From Butyrivibrio sp. INlla14 (GTDB lineage: Bacteria > Bacillota > Clostridia > Lachnospirales > Lachnospiraceae): a stretch of DNA of 64,000 nt. Shown piece after piece: positions 43,620 to 53,400 of the stretch. Made by a program: the position numbers and the translations under genes. The notes below the pieces were generated by a model that was not told where the DNA came from, made no database searches, and saw only the letters and a program-made list of their open reading frames with translations. Every line of letters starts with the position of its first letter. The first letter of the stretch is position 1. Location: positions 99,182 through 163,181 of the forward strand of contig NZ_FMVS01000009.1 in NCBI RefSeq assembly GCF_900102515.1. The letters run 5' to 3'.

Positions 43620-44708
43620 ATGGAGAATAGGAAGATCTGGATCAAGGCCAACGGAAATGAAGACATAGCTACTGGGCACATCAGAAGATGCATGACTATT
43701 GCTGATGAACTTATAAGAAGAGGAATGGATGTGGAGTTTATTCTGGCGGATGACGACAGCGCCCACGTTCTTAGAGTTCTTTCTGACCAGGATAATATTG
43801 TTTTCGATGCCAGAATTTTGCATACAGATTATTCCAAGCCGGAGGAGGAACTTGAAATCTTTGCTGAATTTTTCAAAGAAGAAGCTCCGGACTTTTTCCT
43901 GATTGATTCCTACTATGCAACTCCTGATTATTTTGCGGATTTAAAGGATCTTATTGCAGAGAGTGGAAGGAATATCAAACTTGGGCTTATTGACGATTTT
44001 GGCAAAAATGATTATCCTGTGGACTTAATTGTTAATTATGATATTTCCGGGGGAAAAGATATTTATAGCGCCGGGATAAAGCTTCTTGGGGAGCAGTATG
44101 CGCCTATTCGCCCTGCGTTTTCAAAAACAGACTATCAGGTAAGGCCAAGAGCCAGGAAAGTGTTTTTATCTACTGGTGGAACAGACCCATACTTTGTTAT
44201 AAAAAATATTCTGACTGAAATTTACGAGGGTGACAGCCCTTGCAGAAAGGTCCTTGATGTTACAGGCCTTGAATGTGAGGTTATAGTAGGGACATTTTTT
44301 GAAGAGGACTATAGGAGAGAATTAGAAGCTCTTTCTGACAGGCATAAAGAGATAACTCTTCATGAGCACGTTACAAATATGCCTGAACTTATGAGTAGCT
44401 GCGACTATGCTGTTTCTGCTGGAGGCGCTACTTTGTATGAGCTATGTGCAGTTGGAGTTCCAACGGTAGCTTTTAGCATGGCTGATAATCAGGTTGATTT
44501 TGCCATTGGTTTTGATAAGCTTGGAGCAGCTAAATATGCCGGTGATGCCAGAAAGGATCATAGGCTGGTTCAGAAGATCGTTACCTGGGGAACTGCGGCT
44601 GTGGATAACCCTGGTTTTAGAAAAAGAATGAGCGATAAAGCCAGAAGTATCATAGATGGAAAAGGAACAGAAAAAATAGTGGATGCCATAGTCGGGCTAT
44701 TGGTTTGA
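43620..44708 (+). CDS. Second PseG-like protein
   Basis: A 362-residue paralogue of the PseG at 41540. The matching elements are IWIKANGNEDIATGHIRRCM with the catalytic-type His (about residue 19), FILADDDSAHV, FLSTGGTDPYFVIKN and VSAGGATLYELCAVGVPTVA with DNQVDF. It keeps the active-site His, so it may be a working hydrolase for a different UDP-sugar, or a PseG-like transferase. AGGTG precedes the ATG. It is followed 27 bp later by the ABC exporter. Confidence 0.83.
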   Translation: MENRKIWIKANGNEDIATGHIRRCMTIADELIRRGMDVEFILADDDSAHVLRVLSDQDNIVFDARILHTDYSKPEEELEIFAEFFKEEAPDFFLIDSYYATPDYFADLKDLIAESGRNIKLGLIDDFGKNDYPVDLIVNYDISGGKDIYSAGIKLLGEQYAPIRPAFSKTDYQVRPRARKVFLSTGGTDPYFVIKNILTEIYEGDSPCRKVLDVTGLECEVIVGTFFEEDYRRELEALSDRHKEITLHEHVTNMPELMSSCDYAVSAGGATLYELCAVGVPTVAFSMADNQVDFAIGFDKLGAAKYAGDARKDHRLVQKIVTWGTAAVDNPGFRKRMSDKARSIIDGKGTEKIVDAIVGLLV

Positions 44709-44735
44709 TCCATTGGAAGGATTTTTTATTATTTT

Positions 44736-46490
44736 ATGCGTAAGATTTTTAAGAAAATAAACATACTTCTTGATAGAAGACAGAAACTTCAGATGGTAGG
44801 TATAGTATTCCTGATGCTTATCGGCGGATTATTAGAAGCTTTAGGAATTGCAATTATTGCCCCTATCATGCAGATTGTTATAAACCCTGAGAAGGTAGAA
44901 CAAAACAAGATTCTGGCGGCTGTTTATCATGGGCTGAACTTAAAAAGCACTATACAGCTTGCTGAGATCATCATGGTATGCCTTATCCTTGTTTTTGTGG
45001 TCAAGAATTTGGTTTTGTTCCTTATAAACGTTGTTCAGCTTAAGTTTACTTATACCAATCAATTTGCAACATCAAGGCGAATGATGATCAACTTCATGCA
45101 GAGGCCTTACGAATATTACCTTAATGCTGATACCAGCGTTATACAGCGTAGTATTACCTCTGATGTTAACAATATGTACGCACTTATTTTAAACTGCCTT
45201 CAGCTTACCAGCGAAGTTATTGTATTTATATTTCTTACAGCTATTCTGCTCAGACAGGATGCCAAGATGACTATTACAATAGCAGTTCTTTTAACGGCAG
45301 TTCTTCTTATAATCAAATATGTTATAAAACCGGTAATGGTCAAGGCTGGACAGGACAATCAGGACTATTACAGCGGACTTTATAAGTGGATAAATGAGTC
45401 TGTTACAGGAATAAAAGAGATAAAGATTGCAGGCAAGGAAAACTATTTTATCAATGGCTATGCTGATTGCGGAGCAGGTTATGTGTACGCAGTTCAAAAG
45501 TATAATCTCTATAATTCCACACCAAGGCTTCTTATCGAGACAGTTGCAATTGCAGGCATGGTGGGCTACATGCTTTTTGATATGTCTCAAGGAACAGCTC
45601 TTAAGGACCTGGTATCACAGCTTACTCTCATGGGAGTAGCTGCAGCAAGGCTTATTCCAAGTGCCAACAGGATAAATAATTATCTGACTTCAATTGCTTA
45701 CTTTGAGCCGTTTATGATGAATGTTACTGACAATCTGCAGCAGGAAATAAATGATGGATCAGTATCATATAATAGCGATGACTATAGGAAAAAAGTAGAA
45801 GTAGAAAAACTTCCTGTTACCAAGGATATTGAAATGGTGGATATCTGCTACAAATATCCTAATACAGAATCCTATATTTTAGACAAGGCTTCCATGAAGA
45901 TTCCTGTTGGAAAGTCAGTGGGAATTGTTGGAACATCCGGTGCTGGAAAAACCACAATTGTGGACGTATTACTCGGACTGCTAAAGCCTGAGAGTGGCAG
46001 AATCTGTGCTGATGGCGTAGATGTCATGTCCAATTACAAGGGCTGGCTTAAGAATATTGGATATATACCACAGACTATTTTTATGGTGGATTCTACAATC
46101 CGCAAGAATGTGGCCTTTGGCTATGCAGATGATGAAATTGATGATAACAAGGTATGGCAGGCTCTTAAAGAGGCTTCTCTTGATGAGTTCGTTAAGGGAC
46201 TTCCAGAGGGCCTTGATACACAGATAGGTGAGCGAGGAATCAGGCTTTCTGGTGGACAGAGACAGAGAATTGGTATTGCCAGAGCTCTTTTTGAAGATCC
46301 CGAGGTTCTTGTTCTTGATGAGGCTACATCAGCTCTCGATAATGAAACTGAGGCAGCAATCATGGATTCTATTAATAGGCTCCATGGCAAAAAAACTTTG
46401 ATCATTATTGCTCATAGGCTTCAGACCATAGAGAAATGTGACATGGTTTACAGAGTTGGTGATGGCAAGGCTGAAATAGAAAGACAGTAA
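44736..46490 (+). CDS. ABC exporter with fused membrane and ATPase domains (PglK/MsbA-like)
   Basis: A 584-residue half-transporter. Six membrane helices occupy about residues 15-330, and the ATPase follows with Walker A GTSGAGKTTIVD (about 398), signature LSGGQRQRIGIARAL (about 503) and Walker B VLVLDEATSALD (about 523). The overall plan resembles PglK, which flips lipid-linked oligosaccharides. As last gene of the pse run and with no Wzx nearby, it is a candidate flippase for the Pse-containing glycan. The spacing from GGAAGG to the ATG is long (15 bases), so translation may be weak. Confidence 0.88.
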   Translation: MRKIFKKINILLDRRQKLQMVGIVFLMLIGGLLEALGIAIIAPIMQIVINPEKVEQNKILAAVYHGLNLKSTIQLAEIIMVCLILVFVVKNLVLFLINVVQLKFTYTNQFATSRRMMINFMQRPYEYYLNADTSVIQRSITSDVNNMYALILNCLQLTSEVIVFIFLTAILLRQDAKMTITIAVLLTAVLLIIKYVIKPVMVKAGQDNQDYYSGLYKWINESVTGIKEIKIAGKENYFINGYADCGAGYVYAVQKYNLYNSTPRLLIETVAIAGMVGYMLFDMSQGTALKDLVSQLTLMGVAAARLIPSANRINNYLTSIAYFEPFMMNVTDNLQQEINDGSVSYNSDDYRKKVEVEKLPVTKDIEMVDICYKYPNTESYILDKASMKIPVGKSVGIVGTSGAGKTTIVDVLLGLLKPESGRICADGVDVMSNYKGWLKNIGYIPQTIFMVDSTIRKNVAFGYADDEIDDNKVWQALKEASLDEFVKGLPEGLDTQIGERGIRLSGGQRQRIGIARALFEDPEVLVLDEATSALDNETEAAIMDSINRLHGKKTLIIIAHRLQTIEKCDMVYRVGDGKAEIERQ

Positions 46491-46504
46491 TAGTTGGAGG
46501 ATAT

Positions 46505-47638
46505 ATGTCAGACGGGGTAGTGCTAGGAAAAAAGAGAAATGCAAACTTTGAACTCCTGCGAATAGTTGCAATGATAATGATCATTGTACTTCATTATAAT
46601 ACCTATTGTGATACACTGATCCATTTGGGAATGCCAGTTACAGGAGTAGACGTCTATGCAACTATTTTAGAGGCTTTTTGCATAACAGGTCTTAATACTT
46701 ATGTATTCATAAGTGGATATTTCCTTTCTAATTCCAAGGTTAAACTGAGCCGTGTTTTGCAGCTTATCTGCCAGGTATTTTTTTACACGGTCATGATTTC
46801 TTTAGTCATGATGATTACTGGAACTTATGTTGTGAGGTCAAATGATTCCTTTTACAAGATAGTTCAGTATCTTTTTCCAATAACCTCTGAACACTACTGG
46901 TTTGTGACAGCCTATATAATCATGTATGTTCTTGCCCCTGTCATGAATTCAGCAATACATGCACTTTCTCGTAAGCAGCTCAAGACAGTTATTTTGGGAC
47001 TGCTAATATGGTTTTGCTTTATTAAGAGCTTTGTTCCAGTTATGTTCGTTACTGATAAGTGGGGATATGACTACGGATGGTTTATTGTTTTGTACCTTAT
47101 TGCAGCTTATATACGTAAATATGATGTAAGGGTGTTCTATAATGCCAGAAATAGCCTTATAGTCTTCTTTATATCCTGCATTATCATTGCCTTTATGAAG
47201 TTTGGAATTTACTATATAAACCTGACAAGGGGAGGCTTTATTTATTTCTTTGACGTTCCGTTTCATTTTAATTATTTCTTTACCCTCACTGGTTCTTTGG
47301 GACTTTTCTCTTTCTTTAGATATTTCAGGGTAAAAGAAAACAAGACTGCGGATGTGATCAGATTTATAGCGCCATTTACCTTTGGTGTATACCTTCTTCA
47401 CATGCATATTGAGATGAAGGACAGATGGGTAGAGTGGATAGAACATATAATAGGAGAAGTGCCTGTACATAGTGTTCCTTTATATGCTCTGCACCTTGCG
47501 GCTTCAATAGTTATAATCTTTACAGCTGGTGTATTTGTTGACTGGATCCGAAAACTTGTATTTGGCTTTGTAGGAAGAGTTTGTCATGATACATGGCTCT
47601 TTAAGAAGATAAGACAATGGGATGAGTCGTTATGTTGA
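46505..47638 (+). CDS. Acyltransferase family 3 membrane protein
   Basis: A 377-residue membrane O-acyltransferase with about ten helices. The N-terminal RNANFELLRIVAMIMIIVLHY (about residues 10-30) has the conserved arginine and histidine of the family, and YVFISGYFLSNSKVKLSRVL is a second signature. These enzymes pass acetyl or other acyl groups to extracytoplasmic sugars. GGAGG precedes the ATG. It follows the ABC exporter by 14 bp and may decorate the glycan of the neighbouring locus. Confidence 0.9.
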   Translation: MSDGVVLGKKRNANFELLRIVAMIMIIVLHYNTYCDTLIHLGMPVTGVDVYATILEAFCITGLNTYVFISGYFLSNSKVKLSRVLQLICQVFFYTVMISLVMMITGTYVVRSNDSFYKIVQYLFPITSEHYWFVTAYIIMYVLAPVMNSAIHALSRKQLKTVILGLLIWFCFIKSFVPVMFVTDKWGYDYGWFIVLYLIAAYIRKYDVRVFYNARNSLIVFFISCIIIAFMKFGIYYINLTRGGFIYFFDVPFHFNYFFTLTGSLGLFSFFRYFRVKENKTADVIRFIAPFTFGVYLLHMHIEMKDRWVEWIEHIIGEVPVHSVPLYALHLAASIVIIFTAGVFVDWIRKLVFGFVGRVCHDTWLFKKIRQWDESLC

Positions 47639-49392
47639 GTACTATCAGAAGTTTTTTCTATAAGTTCAAAAGATATCAGGCACCACTGGAAAAATATGTT
47701 TTTCCAGTGGCTTTACTATTATACCCACTCATAGGAGTAAATTTGGGAATAGATATAGCAGATACTACTTATAGCCTGACAAATTTTGAGTATATGTCTT
47801 CTATTGATCCAATGTGGATACTTTCTACATTTATCAGCAATCTTGTAGGAAAACTATTCATGCAATTACCCTTTGGAAATACTATGTTGGGAATTGGTAT
47901 TTACTGCAGCTTTCTTATAAGTTTTGTGGCGCTTGTTTCGTATTATATGCTTCAGGACTATATGCCTGGTTGGATGATATTTATAGGACTATTTATTGCA
48001 GAAAGTCTCTGCTGGTGTCCAAAGGCTATATTGTATAACAACTTGTCCTATGTTTTTTTATCACTTGGTGCTCTGATGCTTTTAAAGGGAATGTTTGCCT
48101 GGAAGAGGCAGGAGCTATATTTGTTTCTGGCAGGAGTATTTCTGGGAATCAATGTGATGGTGAGATTTCCCAATATAGTGGAAGCTTCCCTGATCCTGAT
48201 CCTTTGGTTTTATCTTTTTATCACAAAAGAGGAATTTCCAGCAGCAGCCCAAAAAACAGGCATCTGTATCGGTGGTTATGTAACTGGATTTGGCATTTTT
48301 TATTTGATAACATGCATTATGTATGGGCCGCTTGCATATTTTAATATGATTGGATCTTTGTTTAGCATGACTAGTGGCGCTTCGGATTATTCTTCTGGCG
48401 GAATGATCTCGATGATAATTGAGGGATATACCTCAGTACTTTTCAAGATGGCAATCATTGTGCCATGCATGTTGGCTGGAATAGTAATGTTCATGCTAAA
48501 AACAGATAGGTATATCTGGATCAAGAAAGGACTGTATGTGGCAGGACTTCTTATTCTTGTCAGATATTTCTTCGCTGTAGGAACCTTTACCAGGAACTAT
48601 ACATATTATGACAGCATATTTAGTGTTGCTATGATGTTTGTAATAATAGCTGTTATTATTGGAATCCTGGGCTCCACTGGCTTTTTAAATGGAAACAAGC
48701 AGGAACAGGCTCTTTCATTTGCTGTGGTGATGCTGATACTTGTTCTGCCAGTTGGAAGCAATAACTATACATATCCCATTTTAAATTGTCTGTTTATCAT
48801 AGCACCTATTACTTTATGGCTTATCAGGCGCCTTATGCAAAGACTCGGGGATAAGGATATAAATTTTCCATGGCAGGCAATGATAACAATGGTTATCATA
48901 GTTCTTCTGATCCAGGGAACAATTTTCCATTTTAGATTTGCTTTCGGAGATGGAATGGATGGAACAGCAAGAGTCAGCTATGTTAGTGGAATCGAGAAGA
49001 TTTCTGGTATGAAAACTACCAAGGCTAATGCTGATAGTCTAAAAGAGCTAAATGATTTCCTGGGTGAGAACTCACTTATGGATGAGAAAACCATATTTTT
49101 TGGCGGAGTTCCAGGGCTTTCCTACATTTATGATCTTGAACCCGCTATAAACACTACGTGGCCAGATCTTGACAGTTATTCTGTTGACAAATTTGAAACG
49201 GCTCTTTCTGAGCTGTCTGTTTCAGAGGAACCAGAGCCTATGATCATAGTTGGCAAGGACATGGCAGAATATGCTAATATAAATTCAAAATATGATATTT
49301 TATTGGACTATATGGCTGAACATGATTATAATAAGGTATTTGAGAACGAAAGATTGACAGTTTTCGTTACAGGATTTGAAAGTGAGGACTGA
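47632..49392 (+). CDS. Unknown polytopic membrane protein, GT-C candidate
   Basis: A 586-residue protein with about 12-13 helices and a hydrophilic C-terminal part (about residues 440-586). The first external loop has NLGIDIADTTYSLTNFEYMS (about 37-56) with two aspartates in the place where GT-C enzymes have their metal or base residues. I do not recognise a named family. GGGATGAG precedes the ATG, which overlaps the acyltransferase gene by 7 bp, and the GtrA gene follows, so a role in sugar transfer from a lipid carrier is plausible. Confidence 0.72.
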   Translation: MLSTIRSFFYKFKRYQAPLEKYVFPVALLLYPLIGVNLGIDIADTTYSLTNFEYMSSIDPMWILSTFISNLVGKLFMQLPFGNTMLGIGIYCSFLISFVALVSYYMLQDYMPGWMIFIGLFIAESLCWCPKAILYNNLSYVFLSLGALMLLKGMFAWKRQELYLFLAGVFLGINVMVRFPNIVEASLILILWFYLFITKEEFPAAAQKTGICIGGYVTGFGIFYLITCIMYGPLAYFNMIGSLFSMTSGASDYSSGGMISMIIEGYTSVLFKMAIIVPCMLAGIVMFMLKTDRYIWIKKGLYVAGLLILVRYFFAVGTFTRNYTYYDSIFSVAMMFVIIAVIIGILGSTGFLNGNKQEQALSFAVVMLILVLPVGSNNYTYPILNCLFIIAPITLWLIRRLMQRLGDKDINFPWQAMITMVIIVLLIQGTIFHFRFAFGDGMDGTARVSYVSGIEKISGMKTTKANADSLKELNDFLGENSLMDEKTIFFGGVPGLSYIYDLEPAINTTWPDLDSYSVDKFETALSELSVSEEPEPMIIVGKDMAEYANINSKYDILLDYMAEHDYNKVFENERLTVFVTGFESED

Positions 49393-49402
49393 TTTAGTTT
49401 TT

Positions 49403-49894
49403 ATGGAAGAAAAGAAAGATATTTTTGACAGGATCATGTCTTTACCCATTCTGAACATATTTGAACCTTTTTATAAGAAGTACAAGGAAGGCTTGTTATA
49501 CCTCTTCTTTGGAGGACTTACTTTCTTTTTGAGTATTTTCCTTTTTTGGTTCATGGATAGTGTTATGCACCTTAATGAGGTGGTCAATAACTCTATAGAC
49601 TGGGTAATATGTGTTGCATTCCAGTTCTTTACCAACAGAACATGGGTATTTGATGGCAAGGTAGACACCAAAAAGGATTTCCTGAAGCAGGCAGGATCAT
49701 TTACTTTAGGAAGGCTCTTTACACTAGTGGTTGAAGATCTTCTGATATTTATTTTCATCACTCTGATGGGGTTCCCCAAGATGCCGGTCAAATTGGGAGC
49801 AACCTTTGTTGTAATAGTACTTAACTACATTATTAGTAAACTTATAGTTTTTAAAAAGCCAGACCAGAAAGAGAAACTGGCCTCAGAGGAGTAA
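49403..49894 (+). CDS. GtrA family membrane protein
   Basis: A 163-residue protein with four membrane helices. It shows the GtrA pattern: LLYLFFGGLTFFLSIFLFWF, WVICVAFQFFTNRTWVFDGK, then two helices ending NYIISKLIVFKK. GtrA proteins are thought to flip polyprenyl-phosphate-linked single sugars across the membrane, working with a GtrB-type transferase. The start is uncertain: the ATG at 49403 gives the natural length, while in-frame GTG 49382 (AGGA seven bases ahead) and TTG 49376 overlap the previous gene. Confidence 0.88.
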   Translation: MEEKKDIFDRIMSLPILNIFEPFYKKYKEGLLYLFFGGLTFFLSIFLFWFMDSVMHLNEVVNNSIDWVICVAFQFFTNRTWVFDGKVDTKKDFLKQAGSFTLGRLFTLVVEDLLIFIFITLMGFPKMPVKLGATFVVIVLNYIISKLIVFKKPDQKEKLASEE

Positions 49895-49897
49895 CTT

Positions 49898-51034
49898 ATG
49901 CGTATAAATTTTAATGTACCACCATTTACTGGAAAAGAATTTGATTATATCAAAGAGTGTGTTGAGAATCAGAAGATATGCGGAGATGGTCCATTTACAG
50001 CCAAGGCTAATGAGTGGATTGAGAAAAAGACAGGTGTATCCAAGGCACTTCTTACTACATCCTGTACTCACGCTACAGAGATGTCAGCTATACTGGCTGG
50101 GATCAAGGAAGGTGATGAGGTCATCATGCCTTCATATACCTTCGTTTCTACAGCAAATGCCTTTGTACTTAGAGGAGCCAAAGTTGTATTTGTAGATATC
50201 AGACCAGATACAATGAACATCGATGAAACAAAGATCGAGCAGGCTATTACTTCCAAGACTAAGGCTATAGTTCCTGTTCACTACGCTGGTGTTGCCTGTG
50301 AGATGGATACTATCATGGATATCGCCAAGAGACATAATCTTCTTGTTATAGAGGATGCTGCCCAGGGCGTTATGTCAACCTATAAGGGCAAGGCTCTTGG
50401 TTCAATAGGCGATTTTGGTAACTTTAGTTTCCATGAGACCAAGAACTACAGTATGGGTGAAGGCGGAGCCCTTCTTTTAAGAGATGAGACCTATGTGGAT
50501 GATGCTATTATCATCAGAGAAAAAGGTACTAACAGGACTCTTTACAAACTTGGTAAGGTAGATAAATATAGCTGGATCGAGCCAGGCTCTTCATATCTTC
50601 CAAGTGAGATGAATGCAGCTTACCTTTATGCTCAGCTTGAAATGGCAGATGAGATCAATGATGCCAGAATGGATCATTGGAACAGATATTTTGAGGCACT
50701 TAGACCACTTGAGGAAAAGAAGCTTATTGAGCTCCCAGTAGTTCCAGAGGGATGCGTTCACAATGCTCACATGTTCTACATTAAGTGTAAGGACCTTGAA
50801 GAGAGAGAGCAGCTTATAAACTTCCTTAAGAGTAACGATATCCTTCCTGCTTCTCACTATGTACCACTTCATTCTTCAAAGGCTGGTAAGATATACAGTG
50901 AGTTCAGAGGAGAAGATAGATATACTACCAGAGAGAGCGAGAGACTTCTTAGACTCCCTATGTACTACAAGCTTACTAATGATGATATTGATGAAGTTGT
51001 TATGAGGGTTAAGGAGTTCTACAAATTCACATAA
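49898..51034 (+). CDS. wecE: dTDP-4-amino-4,6-dideoxygalactose transaminase (WecE/RffA-like)
   Basis: A 378-residue PLP enzyme of the DegT family. MRINFNVPPFTGKEFDYI, GDGPFTAKANEWIEKKTG, LLTTSCTHATEMSA, DAAQGVMSTYKGK and FHETKNYSMGEGGA, with the PLP lysine near residue 182, all match WecE. That enzyme aminates dTDP-4-keto-6-deoxyglucose to dTDP-Fuc4N. GAGGAG precedes the ATG. The dTDP-glucose synthase and dehydratase genes are not in the window. The GNAT acetyltransferase at 52855 could finish Fuc4NAc. Confidence 0.9.
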   Translation: MRINFNVPPFTGKEFDYIKECVENQKICGDGPFTAKANEWIEKKTGVSKALLTTSCTHATEMSAILAGIKEGDEVIMPSYTFVSTANAFVLRGAKVVFVDIRPDTMNIDETKIEQAITSKTKAIVPVHYAGVACEMDTIMDIAKRHNLLVIEDAAQGVMSTYKGKALGSIGDFGNFSFHETKNYSMGEGGALLLRDETYVDDAIIIREKGTNRTLYKLGKVDKYSWIEPGSSYLPSEMNAAYLYAQLEMADEINDARMDHWNRYFEALRPLEEKKLIELPVVPEGCVHNAHMFYIKCKDLEEREQLINFLKSNDILPASHYVPLHSSKAGKIYSEFRGEDRYTTRESERLLRLPMYYKLTNDDIDEVVMRVKEFYKFT

Positions 51035-51046
51035 TTGGGGAATAAT

Positions 51047-52855
51047 ATGGAAAAGCTTAGATCACTGAAGAGCTCAATAATATCTGCATTAGTTGTACTG
51101 GCTGTGCTTGTATTAACAGCATATTTTGGTGACTACTTTTTTGACCTTAACGATGATGTTTTAATGAAAGATATTCTCTCAGGAGCCTATACAGGAACTC
51201 CTGAGGGACATAATATCCAGATGCTGTATCCTATCAGCTTCTTTATCTCTGTTTTATATAGAACCGGGATAAATGCAGATTGGTATGGCATCTTTTTATG
51301 TCTTTTGCAATATCTGTGTATGTTTATCATTGGTAAAAAAGTATATGAGTATGGAGAAAATGCAAGGAAGGGCGTCCTTTATATTATTGCCTTTGCCAGT
51401 GCGGTTCTTGGATTTTTCTGGCCACACCTTCTTTATGTCCAGTACACTGTTGTCTGTGGCCTCTTATCGGCAACAGCGGCTTTCCTTATACTTTCATCCA
51501 GTGACAATTCCAAAAAGGATGACATAATAGCTATAATAATGATCCTTGTAGCATATCTGATAAGGTCAGAGATGCTTCTTTTGACACTACCTATGGTAGG
51601 CGTTGCCATTCTGATAAAATGGTGCCTTACCAGGCTGCGTCTTGCAGATGATAAAGGTATTTCAAAATGTGGCCTTAGAAAGCATCTTTTTGGCAAATAT
51701 GTAAGACTTTGCGCTTTTCTGATCCTTGGACTTTTTGCTTGTCAGATGGCTCACAGAATAGCCTATAGCAATCCTGAGTGGAAGGAATTTAACAGGTTTT
51801 TTGACAACAGGACAGAGCTTTATGACTTTCAGTACATTCCTGATTACGCAGAGAACAAGGACTTTTATGACAGTATAGGTTTGTCTGAGAGTGAACAAAA
51901 ACTCCTTCTTAACTATAACTTTGAACTTGATGATGAAATAAACGCAGATACCCTCAAAAAAATAGCAGACTATGCCGCAAGCTTAAGAGGAGAAGAGAAA
52001 CCACTTAAGGACAGGCTGATGAATGCGGTATCTCTTTATATATACAGGCTTCATCATGTTGAAACTCCAAGGGCCTATGAGTATCCAATGACAGACTATC
52101 CATGGAATATGGGAGTTATCGCTCTTTATATTTTTGTATTTATCGCGTGCATTGTTATTTACAAAAAAGATAGAGCAGGACTACTTCAGAGTATTGGCCT
52201 GATGGTAGTTCTTTTTGCCTGCAGGAGTGTTTTGTGGCTTTACATCATAATGAGAGGAAGAGATCCTATAAGGATAACGCATCCTATGTACTTCCTTGAA
52301 ATGTTGATACTTCTAGGAATGCTGACTCTGATTGTAAAAGACAGACAAAAGAAATTGTGGGTTCCTGCACTTTGTATCTGCCTGCTTGGAATGGTCACAG
52401 TGCCAATGCAGATCAAAGTAATTGAGAGAGAGCATTTCGAGAGAAGCCTGATGCTTGCTCATTATGAGACGCTTTACGATTACTTTAAAGATAATAAGGA
52501 TTCCTATTACTTTGTTGACGTATATACAAGCGTTTCCACTGGGGACAATGTTGTTGGTGATGCCACTTTTTCTGAGAAAATGTTTTACAGAGTAGATAAC
52601 AGCTTCTCTAACCACGATATACTAGGCGGATGGGCCAGTAAGAGTCCTGCCTACAGAGATAAGCTAAAAAAGGCAGGCTTTGAGAATGCCCAGGATGCGC
52701 TTTTATCTGAAAACGCATACTTTGTTATCAGGGATATGGATGATGTTACCTGGCTTTCAGATTATTACAGAGAAAAGGGAATAGAAGTTAATTTAAATAA
52801 AGTTGATCTTATAAATCAGATTTTTGCAATATACAAGGTAGAGAGAGTAGAGTAA
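51047..52855 (+). CDS. Unknown polytopic membrane protein, GT-C candidate
   Basis: A 602-residue protein with about 12 helices and a soluble C-terminal part (about residues 470-602). The first loop reads FFDLNDDVLMKDILSGAYTG (about 30-49), with a DD pair where GT-C enzymes place acidic residues, then TPEGHNIQMLYPISFFIS. I know of no named function. The start is the ATG at 51047, with GGGG six bases ahead; a TTG at 51035 is less likely. It lies between wecE and the GNAT gene and overlaps the latter by one base. Confidence 0.75.
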   Translation: MEKLRSLKSSIISALVVLAVLVLTAYFGDYFFDLNDDVLMKDILSGAYTGTPEGHNIQMLYPISFFISVLYRTGINADWYGIFLCLLQYLCMFIIGKKVYEYGENARKGVLYIIAFASAVLGFFWPHLLYVQYTVVCGLLSATAAFLILSSSDNSKKDDIIAIIMILVAYLIRSEMLLLTLPMVGVAILIKWCLTRLRLADDKGISKCGLRKHLFGKYVRLCAFLILGLFACQMAHRIAYSNPEWKEFNRFFDNRTELYDFQYIPDYAENKDFYDSIGLSESEQKLLLNYNFELDDEINADTLKKIADYAASLRGEEKPLKDRLMNAVSLYIYRLHHVETPRAYEYPMTDYPWNMGVIALYIFVFIACIVIYKKDRAGLLQSIGLMVVLFACRSVLWLYIIMRGRDPIRITHPMYFLEMLILLGMLTLIVKDRQKKLWVPALCICLLGMVTVPMQIKVIEREHFERSLMLAHYETLYDYFKDNKDSYYFVDVYTSVSTGDNVVGDATFSEKMFYRVDNSFSNHDILGGWASKSPAYRDKLKKAGFENAQDALLSENAYFVIRDMDDVTWLSDYYREKGIEVNLNKVDLINQIFAIYKVERVE

Positions 52856-53400
52856 TGAACGAAAAGATTATCAAAACTGGAGAACAGGTCTGTCTTAGGC
52901 TTATAACAAGTGAAGATACTGAACTTATCGTTAAGTGGAGAAATAATGAAAGAGTAAGACAGAACTTTGTCTACAGGGTTCCATTCACAAGAGAAATTCA
53001 CGAAAACTGGCTACAGACTCAGGTTTTTGCAGGTCGTGTAGTACAGATGATCATATGTGAAAAAAATAATGGAAACAGGCCAGTTGGTAGTGTGTATCTC
53101 AAGTACATAACAGAAGATAAGTCTGAGGCCGAGTACGGCGTATTTATCGGTGAGGATGATGCTACAGGAAAGGGATATGGGAATGAGACAGCAAGGCTTG
53201 CTGTTGAATATGCAAGAGATCTTGGGCTTAAGAGACTTATCCTCAGGGCATTTAGCTATAACAGTGTAGCTATAAAGAGTTATGAGAATGCCGGATTTAG
53301 AGAGTATCAAAAGCTTCCAATGGTTGAGTGCAGTGATGGCATAAAAAGTGATATGATACTCATGGAGAATCTTTTACAAACTGAAAGGGCAAATTCCTAA
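52855..53400 (+). CDS. GNAT-family N-acetyltransferase (WecD- or PseH-like role)
   Basis: A 181-residue acetyltransferase. It starts with CLRLITSEDTELIVKWRNN, has PVGSVYLKYI, GVFIGEDDATGKGYGNETAR with the acetyl-CoA-binding QxxGxG-type turn (about residues 96-115), and LRAFSYNSVAIKSYENAGFR, typical of RimJ-like sugar acetyltransferases. The one-base overlaps with both neighbours show coupling. Next to WecE it could make Fuc4NAc; it could instead supply the PseH step missing from the pse cluster 11 kb upstream. Sequence alone does not decide. Confidence 0.85.
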   Translation: MNEKIIKTGEQVCLRLITSEDTELIVKWRNNERVRQNFVYRVPFTREIHENWLQTQVFAGRVVQMIICEKNNGNRPVGSVYLKYITEDKSEAEYGVFIGEDDATGKGYGNETARLAVEYARDLGLKRLILRAFSYNSVAIKSYENAGFREYQKLPMVECSDGIKSDMILMENLLQTERANS

